From Firmicutes bacterium CAG:646 (GTDB lineage: Bacteria; Bacillota; Clostridia; Lachnospirales; Lachnospiraceae), in contig HF995404.1 of the NCBI GenBank assembly GCA_000432335.1, positions 14,977 through 35,391 of the forward strand: 20,415 nucleotides of DNA, written 5' to 3'. A program made the position numbers and the translations under genes. The first letter of the stretch is position 1; every line of letters starts with the position of its first letter. Below the pieces are notes generated by a model, which worked only from the letters and a program-made list of their open reading frames with translations, was not told the origin of the DNA and made no database searches. Below are positions 1 to 6,793 of this stretch, piece by piece.

Positions 1-922
1 CTTTTTTTGCCATCTTTCCAAAGCGTCCCATCCAGCCGGACAGAGAAACGGGATAAAAAATATAATCCTTCATCCAGGTACCCAGCGTAATATGCCAGCG
101 ATGCCAGAAATCTGTGATCGACCGGGCAAAATACGGCCGCTTGAAATTCTCATCCAGCGTAATCCCAAACAGCTTGCTGATTCCGATCACCACATCGATT
201 CCTCCGGAAAAATCTCCGTACAACTGTACCGAATAAGCCAGCGCTGCAAACACTGCCAGACCGGGATACGTCTGGTATTCGTCAAACAGCGCATTTACAA
301 AAATGGCAGCCGTGTCCGCCACCACCATTTTCTTAAAAAATCCCCACAAAATCCGCTCAAAAGCTTCTTCCATCCGTTTCCACTCCCAACTGTGCGGAGC
401 ATACAGCTGCTCACCCAGCCGTGAAAAACGTCCGATGGGGCCCTGCAAAAGCTGAGGAAAGAAAGCTACAAACAGCGCAAACCGGAAAGGATTTTTTTCT
501 GCCTTTCCTCTCTTCCAGTACACATCCAGAAGATATCCCATGGACTGAAACGTATAAAAGGAAATTCCCAGCGGCAGCGCAAAATTGACAAAAGAAATGT
601 CTCCCTGAAAAATCCGATTAATATTCAGCAGAACAAAATTCAGATATTTCAACACTGCCAGCACACCAAAATTCAGTACCAGCGTAAGGATCAGGATACC
701 TTTCCTTCTTCCTTTTTCTTCTGTCTTTTCCAAAAATATACCGGCGCCGTAAGTGGTAAGCGTGGTAAACAGCAGATATCCCAGCAATTTCACCCCACCG
801 GATACATAGTAAAGATAGCTGAAGCCCAAAAGCCACATCCACTGATATTTTTTAGGAATCAGATAATAACCAGCCACTGCTATCCCTACAAGAATTAAAA
901 ACTCCATAGAAGTAAGCGCCAT
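1..922 (-). CDS. dltB: MBOAT-family O-acyltransferase, DltB-like (partial, C-terminus off window)
   Basis: Reading from the minus strand gives 307 codons with no stop before the window edge. The product is a polytopic membrane protein with many hydrophobic segments. It carries the MBOAT signature FWHRWHITLGTW at residues 272-283, including His277, which aligns with the first conserved His of DltB/AlgI proteins. The second, catalytic His should lie beyond the edge. In the Dlt pathway this protein takes the acyl group from the carrier protein and passes it across the membrane to a teichoic acid acceptor. It starts 3 nt after the carrier protein stop, behind a GGGGGATGAG ribosome site, so it is translationally coupled. 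An in-frame ATG at 907 is an alternative start. The gene symbol reflects family and context only; the transferred group may not be D-alanine because of the neighbouring PLP enzyme. No DltD is visible; it may lie to the left. Confidence 0.88.
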   Translation of the reverse strand, partial: MALTSMEFLILVGIAVAGYYLIPKKYQWMWLLGFSYLYYVSGGVKLLGYLLFTTLTTYGAGIFLEKTEEKGRRKGILILTLVLNFGVLAVLKYLNFVLLNINRIFQGDISFVNFALPLGISFYTFQSMGYLLDVYWKRGKAEKNPFRFALFVAFFPQLLQGPIGRFSRLGEQLYAPHSWEWKRMEEAFERILWGFFKKMVVADTAAIFVNALFDEYQTYPGLAVFAALAYSVQLYGDFSGGIDVVIGISKLFGITLDENFKRPYFARSITDFWHRWHITLGTWMKDYIFYPVSLSGWMGRFGKMAKK

Positions 923-925
923 CTC

Positions 926-1156
926 TTACTCATCCCCCTGAAGTTTCTGCACCATTGCCCACAAAGATTGCGCAGAGTTAAAATTCTCCGGGATGATTTC
1001 CGCCGGAGTGATCTTAATGTCAAAGGCATCTTCCAGCTCTCCTACAATCGAGAGAATGGCAAAAGAATCCAAAATCCCATCATCAATCAGTGTTGTACAC
1101 GTATCATAATCTGCATCCGGCTGAATATCTTCCAAAATCTCCAATAATTCTTCCAT
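926..1156 (-). CDS. dltC: Acyl carrier protein, DltC-like
   Basis: This is a 76-residue acidic carrier protein with the 4'-phosphopantetheine attachment motif DDGILDSFAI; the modified Ser is residue 31. Length and the DGxLDS sequence match D-alanyl carrier proteins (DltC) and related stand-alone ACPs. It would hold the amino-acyl group activated by the adenylation enzyme encoded two genes upstream and present it to the MBOAT protein encoded immediately downstream. A consensus AGGAGG lies 8 nt upstream of the ATG, in the 20-nt gap after the decarboxylase-like gene. The cargo cannot be read from the sequence. A primary-metabolism fatty acid ACP is unlikely given the operon. Confidence 0.9.
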   Translation of the reverse strand: MEELLEILEDIQPDADYDTCTTLIDDGILDSFAILSIVGELEDAFDIKITPAEIIPENFNSAQSLWAMVQKLQGDE

Positions 1157-1176
1157 CGTTCTTATCCTCCTCTTTT

Positions 1177-2379
1177 TTAAAATTGACTGCCTCCATTAAA
1201 CTGACTGCTGGCAATCTCGTCTCGCACTAAAGTAACTCCCTGCTCTCTGGAAAAAGAAAAAATCCGCGGGAAATTTCTGCTAAGAAACAGATAGATTCCC
1301 TCTGTTACAGAGTAAGCTCCCGTCCGCTCAAAAACCAGTACGTCTCCCAGATAACTCCCTTTAAGGGACAGATTTTTTACCAATACATCGCTGACGGTAC
1401 ACAAAGCTCCGCAGATTGTAACCGGATTTTCTTTTCTCTCTCTTTTCTCTTCCAGCGACACCCCGTCCAACTGTACATAATGGGGAATTTTCATCGCCAT
1501 CGTCTGCCCAAAATAATTCAGATGATGGATACCGCCATCCACAATCCCGTATCTCTGTCCTGCATTCTCCTTAACATCCACAATGCGTGTCACATAGATG
1601 CCACAGTCTGCCGCCAGATAACGTCCGATCTCCAGCGTGATCTTTCCCTGAAACTCCAGATGTTCTACAGTCTCCCGGAACGCTTTCATCGTCTCCGAAA
1701 GTTCTTCTTCCTCTTCTTTTTGAAAATACGGCACATAAAATCCAGGACCATACTCCATCTCCTTTGCCTCAAAACCATACTGTTCTTTCCATTCGCTTAA
1801 AAGACTGTCCAGCCGTCTCAGTTCTTCTTCCAGAATCTTCTTTCTCTTCTTCTGCGTACCGGAATAATACTGCAATCCCCGGATATCCAGATGAGGAAAA
1901 TGTTCTCTCTCCCGAATCAGTTCCCGGATCACTCCCTCATCCATACCGAACTGATTTCCGCTGGTAAGCCGCAGTAATACCGGAATCCGACAGTTTCCTT
2001 TTCCTGCTTCCGTTTCCAGAAGCTGTAGTTGTCCCAGAGATTCTACCGTATAGATACTCTTCGCCCCTCCATATGCCAGAGCGCTCTGCATCTTCCTGTC
2101 TTCTTTATAAACACCGGAGACTACCAATTTTTCCGCCGGTATTTTATGATCCATACAAATAGAAAATTCTCCCGGAGAACATACTTCCAGCCGCTCCACC
2201 TGCAAAACCGCTGTCGAAATAAGAAATGGATTTGCCTTCATAGCATAGCATAAGGAAATTCGTTCTCCCAGACATTCTTTGATCTTTCGGATTCTTTCGG
2301 CAAATGCATCCAGATCAAACAGATAAAATGGCGTCTCTCCCTGACAGATACATTCCCGGATCACTTCTTCCCGATTCAT
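1177..2379 (-). CDS. Fold-type III PLP-dependent decarboxylase-like enzyme in dlt-like operon
   Basis: 400 residues with the architecture of diaminopimelate/ornithine decarboxylases: an N-terminal TIM-type barrel and a C-terminal beta domain. The PLP lysine is K48 in YAMKAN. NQFGMD (142-147) matches the conserved KFG-type motif. VDGGIHH (280-286) and the C-terminal CxxSD-type motif GALCTVSD (324-331, Cys327) are those of active decarboxylases, not of alanine racemase. Two substitutions stand out: the HxHxGSQ-type motif is GLQYYSGTQ (168-176), and EPGR is EIGR (250-253). The start codon overlaps the upstream adenylation gene stop as ATGA, implying coupled translation. A comparable ligase/decarboxylase pairing is known in exosortase-A-associated loci (TIGR03098/TIGR03099). 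The substrate is unknown: it could supply the amino acid or amine the A domain activates, or modify the loaded product. It is probably not housekeeping LysA. Confidence 0.8.
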   Translation of the reverse strand: MNREEVIRECICQGETPFYLFDLDAFAERIRKIKECLGERISLCYAMKANPFLISTAVLQVERLEVCSPGEFSICMDHKIPAEKLVVSGVYKEDRKMQSALAYGGAKSIYTVESLGQLQLLETEAGKGNCRIPVLLRLTSGNQFGMDEGVIRELIREREHFPHLDIRGLQYYSGTQKKRKKILEEELRRLDSLLSEWKEQYGFEAKEMEYGPGFYVPYFQKEEEEELSETMKAFRETVEHLEFQGKITLEIGRYLAADCGIYVTRIVDVKENAGQRYGIVDGGIHHLNYFGQTMAMKIPHYVQLDGVSLEEKRERKENPVTICGALCTVSDVLVKNLSLKGSYLGDVLVFERTGAYSVTEGIYLFLSRNFPRIFSFSREQGVTLVRDEIASSQFNGGSQF

Positions 2380-3896
2380 CTTCCCGTTTTCCTCCCTTCC
2401 TCCAAAAGCCGCTTTCGATCAATCTTTCCATTTTTTGTGAGCGGCATTCTCTCTATAGGGCAAAAACGATTTGGCAGCATAAATGGCGGAAGCTTCTCCC
2501 CTATCTTTTTCTTTACCGCCCGTTTCTCTGCGCCGCCTTCATAAAATCCCAGAATCTTCTTCTTTTCTTCATCAAACACACAACAGGCTCTTGCAACGCC
2601 TTCCACCTGTTCCATCGCTGCCTCGATCTCTCCCAATTCGATACGATGTCCCATATGTTTGATCTGAAAATCTTTTCGGGAGGCAAAATATAAAAGTCCA
2701 TCCGCTCCGTAATATCCCAGATCTCCGGTACGATACATCCGCTCCGGATATCGGTCATTCAAAGGATTCTGCACGAAAACTTTCGCCGTCTGTTCTGGAT
2801 TCCTGTAATATCCCAGAGCCAGAGCGGTTCCCGCCACACAGATTTCTCCTGAAATTCCCGGTTCTGTAATCTCCCGATCCTGTTCATCCAGCAAAAACAC
2901 CTTTTCATTAGGAAATGGTTTTCCGGCAGGAATCACCTCTTCCGGCTGATATTCCCGACGGATCCTGTGATACGTACAGTTGCAGGTGATTTCCGTAGGA
3001 CCATAAAGATTCACATATTCTGCCTCCGGCAGATACGTCCGCCAGATATTCAGATGTTTCACCGGCATGGTTTCCCCGGAAAACAAAACCTTCCTCATTT
3101 TTGTGGGAACCCGATAGTCAAACCCGTGAAGCGTACTGATGATACACAACGCCGATACCGCCCAGATCAGAGTCGTCACCTGCCGCTCCTCCAGAAAATC
3201 CAACAGCTGCACCGGAAAAGAAAAGAATCTCTTCGGTATGATTTCTACTCTCGCTCCCGTCTTTATACCGGAATAAATATCTTTTACTGATACATCAAAA
3301 TCCCAGGGCGCCTGATTGCCGATCACATCCTCATGGGATATCTGAAAAATATCGGTAAAATGATCAATAAAATCAATGACCGAGCGATGGCAAACCACCA
3401 CTCCCTTCGGCACTCCTGTGGAACCAGAGGTAAAAATACCATATAAAGGATCTGTATCCCGCGCACACTCCCGCACGCTTTGAAGAAACGCTTCATCTAC
3501 CGACGCCTCCAGCAGATCTTCCGCCCATAGGACTTCTCCCTCAAATCCCAGCTTGTCCAATTCTTCCTGATATACTCTGGAAGAAAGGATTACTTTCGCC
3601 TGTAAAGTATCTAAAATCTGACAAAGACGAAACACCGGCTGCTTCATGTCCAACAACACGTAAAACCCTCCCGCCTGGACAATCCCCAGAAAGAGTTTTA
3701 TCGTCTCCGTTCCCTTTTCCATAAATACCGGAACAGGAAAACCACTTGAAACTTTTCCTTTCAAAGCAGAACCCACTCTCCGGGAACTTTCCTTCAATTC
3801 CTGAAACGTGCAGGAAGAAAATTCATCGGAAAAAGCAATTTTATCAGGGTATTGCTCTTCCGTCTGTTCCAGATACTCCAAAACATTTTTTGTCAT
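2376..3896 (-). CDS. Stand-alone amino-acid adenylation enzyme, DltA-like
   Basis: 506 residues, the usual length of DltA. All core adenylation motifs are present: P-loop TSGSTGVPKG (156-165), A4 FDVS with the alpha-amino-binding Asp201, A5 NLYGPTE (296-302), A7 YRTGDL (388-393) and A10 NGKIDRK with the catalytic Lys491. It should adenylate an amino acid with ATP and transfer it to the phosphopantetheine of the carrier protein two genes downstream. In Bacillus cereus DltA the segment equivalent to LFSGE (271-275) is FCGE, and that Cys helps select D-Ala; here it is Ser273. This, with the adjacent PLP enzyme, makes a substrate other than D-alanine plausible. It is the first gene of the operon; an AGGGGAG ribosome site lies 8 nt before the ATG. 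DltA proper is the main alternative call. Confidence 0.85.
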   Translation of the reverse strand: MTKNVLEYLEQTEEQYPDKIAFSDEFSSCTFQELKESSRRVGSALKGKVSSGFPVPVFMEKGTETIKLFLGIVQAGGFYVLLDMKQPVFRLCQILDTLQAKVILSSRVYQEELDKLGFEGEVLWAEDLLEASVDEAFLQSVRECARDTDPLYGIFTSGSTGVPKGVVVCHRSVIDFIDHFTDIFQISHEDVIGNQAPWDFDVSVKDIYSGIKTGARVEIIPKRFFSFPVQLLDFLEERQVTTLIWAVSALCIISTLHGFDYRVPTKMRKVLFSGETMPVKHLNIWRTYLPEAEYVNLYGPTEITCNCTYHRIRREYQPEEVIPAGKPFPNEKVFLLDEQDREITEPGISGEICVAGTALALGYYRNPEQTAKVFVQNPLNDRYPERMYRTGDLGYYGADGLLYFASRKDFQIKHMGHRIELGEIEAAMEQVEGVARACCVFDEEKKKILGFYEGGAEKRAVKKKIGEKLPPFMLPNRFCPIERMPLTKNGKIDRKRLLEEGRKTGR

Positions 3897-3945
3897 GTAA
3901 CCGACTCCCCTTTTCCTATCTGAAAAATGTCATACTTACTTTTTC

Positions 3946-3954
3946 AGTATACCA
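3946..3954 (-). promoter_or_regulatory. Candidate extended -10 promoter of the dlt-like operon
   Basis: On the minus strand the sequence TGGTATACT gives an extended -10 (TGn + TATACT) about 50 nt upstream of the adenylation gene. No good -35 box is found at 16-18 bp; a TTGAGA lies too close, at 13 bp. It is the only convincing -10 between the yqeY terminator and the operon. Confidence 0.5.
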
Positions 3955-4013
3955 GCATTTTCCTTCTCAAATTTAAAATCCCTCTGAACTTTTCTTACGA
4001 TTTTCTGAACACC

Positions 4014-4047
4014 AAAAAAGGGCCGTACTTTTCGTACCATGCCCTCT
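4014..4047 (-). terminator. Intrinsic terminator after yqeY
   Basis: On the minus strand GGGC-AT-GGTAC, a GAAAA loop, then GTAC-G-GCCC is followed by TTTTTT. It starts 16 nt past the yqeY stop. It separates the tig-like/cysK/yqeY block from the dlt-like operon. Confidence 0.85.
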
Positions 4048-4062
4048 TTCGTAATCTGCTTC

Positions 4063-4500
4063 TTATTTACAAAGTTCACCAACCACCTGATTGATCACTT
4101 TTCCATCTGCCTTGCCTTTCAGCTCTCCCATCACTGCCTTCATGATCTGTCCTTTATTTCCTGTTGCCAGAACCTCTGCAAACTTTTCCTGAATGCAGCT
4201 CTTTACTTCTTCCGCTGACATCAGCTGCGGCGCATACTCATTGATGATATCATATCTTGTCTGGTATTCCGCCTTAAGCTCCGCTCTTTCTGCCGGGCAG
4301 GTATCAATCTGCTCTTTCACACTTTTCAGCTCCTTTAGGATCACACGATCCACCAGATCAGCCTTGATATCATCGCGGCAGCCTTCATCGATTGCTACTT
4401 TTTTCACTGCTGAAACCAGGGATGAGATTGCCTCCTTGCGAACCTTATCCTTCGCCTTCATTGCTGCCACCATATCTTTTTGTAATGTTGAAAACTCCAT
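4063..4500 (-). CDS. yqeY: GatB/YqeY domain protein
   Basis: 145 residues, the full length of the YqeY family, which is related to the C-terminal tRNA-binding tail domain of GatB. The N-terminus resembles the family pattern of a helix followed by LKDAMKAKDK-type residues. The C-terminal NKGQIMKAVMGELKGKADGKVINQVV segment is the conserved helical hairpin of the family. The molecular function is not firmly established; a tRNA-related role is inferred from GatB. AGGAGG lies 8 nt upstream of the ATG. It follows cysK by 33 nt and is the last gene before a strong terminator, so it is probably co-transcribed with cysK. Confidence 0.93.
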   Translation of the reverse strand: MEFSTLQKDMVAAMKAKDKVRKEAISSLVSAVKKVAIDEGCRDDIKADLVDRVILKELKSVKEQIDTCPAERAELKAEYQTRYDIINEYAPQLMSAEEVKSCIQEKFAEVLATGNKGQIMKAVMGELKGKADGKVINQVVGELCK

Positions 4501-4533
4501 CTCAAATTCCTCCTTCTTCTATCTTTACCTGTT

Positions 4534-5463
4534 TTACAAAAATAGCGCCGTAGAATAATACCTGTCGCCGCTGTCCGGCAAAATTACCACGATATTCTTT
4601 CCCCGATTTTCCGGGCGCTGTGCCAGCTCCGCCGCCGCGCACATAGCAGCCCCCGATGAAATTCCTACCAGAATCCCCTCCGTTTTGGTGATCGCCTTCG
4701 CCCAGTTAATCGCATCCATATCTCCCACGGTACAGATCTCATCACAAATCTCACGATTCAGGATGGATGGAATAAAATTCGCTCCGATTCCCTGAATCCC
4801 ATGGCTTCCGCTCCGTCCCCTGGACAAAAGAGGAGAAGCATCCGGCTCCACTGCCACGATTTGGATCTGAGAATTCTTAGATTTCAGATATTCACCGATC
4901 CCTGTAATGGTTCCGCCGGTACCTACGCCTGCCACCAGAAAATCCACCTGCCCCTCTGTGTCCTCCCAGATTTCCGGTCCTGTCGTTTCCCGATGGATGC
5001 GAGCATTCGCCGGATTATCAAACTGCCCCGGGATAAAACTGCCTGGAATCTCCCGCTGCAGTTCTTCCGCCTTTTCTATAGCGCCTTTCATTCCCATCGC
5101 ACCCTCTGTTAAAACGATTTTTGCGCCATATGCTTTTAATATATTTCTTCTCTCCTGAGACATAGTCTCCGGCATCGTCAATATCACCTGATATCCTCTT
5201 GCAATCCCCACGGATGCCAGACCGATCCCTGTATTTCCTGATGTAGGTTCTATGATTGTTGCCCCTGGTTTTAACTGACCTCTCTCCTCCGCATCCCGGA
5301 TCATAGCCAATGCTGCCCGATCCTTAATGCTTCCGGAAGGATTCAGATATTCCAGTTTCGCCAGTATAGTCGCCGGAAGCTGATAACGTTCTTCCAGTTT
5401 TCTCATGTGCAGTAATGGGGTATTTCCTGTCAGTTCACCGACTTCTTCATATATTCGTCCCAT
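4534..5463 (-). CDS. cysK: Cysteine synthase (O-acetylserine sulfhydrylase)
   Basis: 309 residues, typical for CysK. It makes L-cysteine from O-acetylserine and sulfide using PLP in the cytoplasm. The PLP lysine is K47 in SGSIKDRA. The substrate loop PTSGNTG is at 73-79, the glycine-rich phosphate-binding loop GTGGT at 181-185, and the GISSGAA and PDSGDRYYS motifs lie near the C-terminus (267-304). Nothing suggests a cystathionine beta-synthase, since no CBS domains follow. A GGAGG site precedes the ATG. The gap from the upstream lipoprotein gene is only 45 nt, with no hairpin, T-box or S-box leader visible, so expression is probably from the upstream promoter. Confidence 0.96.
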   Translation of the reverse strand: MGRIYEEVGELTGNTPLLHMRKLEERYQLPATILAKLEYLNPSGSIKDRAALAMIRDAEERGQLKPGATIIEPTSGNTGIGLASVGIARGYQVILTMPETMSQERRNILKAYGAKIVLTEGAMGMKGAIEKAEELQREIPGSFIPGQFDNPANARIHRETTGPEIWEDTEGQVDFLVAGVGTGGTITGIGEYLKSKNSQIQIVAVEPDASPLLSRGRSGSHGIQGIGANFIPSILNREICDEICTVGDMDAINWAKAITKTEGILVGISSGAAMCAAAELAQRPENRGKNIVVILPDSGDRYYSTALFL

Positions 5464-5508
5464 AATCCTTCGCCTCCATCAGACTTCCTAATATCTCCCG
5501 CTTTTTGC

Positions 5509-6699
5509 CTATTCTTCTGTTTTGTCCGGCTCCGCCTGTTTTTCTACAATCGTAGCGTTATCCAGAATCAGAGTACTCACCCGATTCATCATGATACTCT
5601 GCTCCACATTATCCTGACCATAAGCTTCTATCAGTTCTTCCTCTGTCTGACCGTACTCTGTCACCATCTTATTCAGCGCCTCTTTATAAGCCTCGTCTCC
5701 AATGGCATATCCTTCTGCATTGCAGATTGCCTGATTAACCAGAGCCTGCGCTGCCACGTCTTTTCCATACTCTTCTGCATTGGCATCATACTCTTCCTGC
5801 GTAATATTGGAAGACTTGATGTAATCCTCCAGTTCCATACCTGCCAGACTGGCATACATCTGCGCCTGCTGCTCATAGAGCTTTTTCCCCATCTCTACCA
5901 GAGATTCCGGATACTCATTGATCGTACAGCTATCTACCACCTGCGTCCATGCACTGTAACGAAGCTGCTCTTCCGCAGTCTGCTGATTCGTCTCTTCCTG
6001 TTCGGAACGGATCGCTGCCTTATACTCGTCCAGCGTGTAATAGCCCTCGATATTGGCAGCTACCCACTCATCGGTAGGCTCTTTGAGCGGTTCCTTAATC
6101 GCATTCACGGTCACAGTAAATTCCACATCTTTTCCTGCCAGTTCCGGGTTATACTGCTCCGGAAAAGTCAGATTCAGCGTCCGGGTCTCCCCCTTGGAAG
6201 CGCCGATCAATCCATCCTCAAAGCCTTCAATAAATCTTCCGGAACCCAGCAGCAAATCTGCCCCCTGATCGCTTCCGCCTTCAAATTCTTCACCGTCAAT
6301 TTTTCCCACATAATTGATATTGACAGTATCTCCTTCTTGAGCCGCTCTGCCTTCCACTTCCACCGGATACATGGCAAGGGCTGTCTGAATCTCTTTCTCC
6401 ACATCTTCATCTGTTACAGGAATGATATTTTTCTCCACTGTAATTCCTTTATACTCTCCCAGCGTCACACATTTTTCCACATCGATCTCAGCCATAAGTT
6501 CCGCTGTTGTCTTTTCATCTTCTTTCGTTTCTTCTGTCTCTTTGCCTTCTTCCGCTTCTGGATTCTCCGTATCCTCTGTTGCGCTGGTTTCCTCCGCAGT
6601 CGGTTTTGTCTGTTTATCCTTCGTATCTTCTTTGCTGCATCCCGCTGCCGCTACTGTAACAGTCAGCAACAATGCCAGCATCCATACTCTTTTCTTCAT
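5509..6699 (-). CDS. FKBP/trigger-factor-like peptidyl-prolyl isomerase lipoprotein
   Basis: 396 residues. A lipoprotein signal peptide ends in lipobox AAGC (Cys21), followed by an acidic, Thr/Glu-rich linker to about residue 70. An FKBP-type isomerase domain follows (about 118-203), with the GDTVNINYVG and GSGRFIEGFEDGLIGASKGE segments of trigger-factor PPIase domains. The C-terminal part (about 210-388) resembles the helical chaperone arms of trigger factor. The ribosome-binding domain of cytosolic Tig is absent and replaced by the signal peptide and linker, so this is an extracytoplasmic foldase anchored on the outer face of the membrane, not the housekeeping trigger factor. GGAGG lies 5 nt upstream of the ATG. 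It is followed closely by cysK. PrsA-like folding of secreted proteins is the inferred role; clients are unknown. Confidence 0.87.
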   Translation of the reverse strand: MKKRVWMLALLLTVTVAAAGCSKEDTKDKQTKPTAEETSATEDTENPEAEEGKETEETKEDEKTTAELMAEIDVEKCVTLGEYKGITVEKNIIPVTDEDVEKEIQTALAMYPVEVEGRAAQEGDTVNINYVGKIDGEEFEGGSDQGADLLLGSGRFIEGFEDGLIGASKGETRTLNLTFPEQYNPELAGKDVEFTVTVNAIKEPLKEPTDEWVAANIEGYYTLDEYKAAIRSEQEETNQQTAEEQLRYSAWTQVVDSCTINEYPESLVEMGKKLYEQQAQMYASLAGMELEDYIKSSNITQEEYDANAEEYGKDVAAQALVNQAICNAEGYAIGDEAYKEALNKMVTEYGQTEEELIEAYGQDNVEQSIMMNRVSTLILDNATIVEKQAEPDKTEE

Positions 6700-6721
6700 A
6701 ATTCCTCCATTTTTTCACTAT

Positions 6722-6756
6722 TTAGGGTTCTATATTCTCCATACTTCAAACCCTAA
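6722..6756. repeat. 8-bp inverted repeat in the lipoprotein gene leader
   Basis: TTAGGGTT (6722-6729) and AACCCTAA (6749-6756) are perfect inverted repeats 19 bp apart. They lie just downstream of the candidate -10 of the FKBP lipoprotein gene, so they would form either an operator or a 5'-end stem-loop in its mRNA. Confidence 0.6.
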
Positions 6757-6763
6757 TATTCTG

Positions 6764-6772
6764 TTTATACCA
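6764..6772 (-). promoter_or_regulatory. Candidate extended -10 promoter for the FKBP lipoprotein gene
   Basis: The minus strand reads TGGTATAAA, an extended -10 element about 65 nt upstream of the start codon. The hexamer TTTCTT sits 17 bp further upstream as a weak -35. No terminator separates it from the preceding gene, so read-through is also possible. Confidence 0.5.
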
Positions 6773-6793
6773 TATTTTCTAAAAAAAAGAAAG

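Noticed and set aside
4063..4500. yqeY as a member of the dlt-like operon.
   Set aside because: A strong minus-strand terminator (4014-4047) and a new -10 box lie between them.
5464..5508. A possible T-box, S-box or other leader before cysK.
   Set aside because: The gap is only 45 nt with no stem-loop or T-run.
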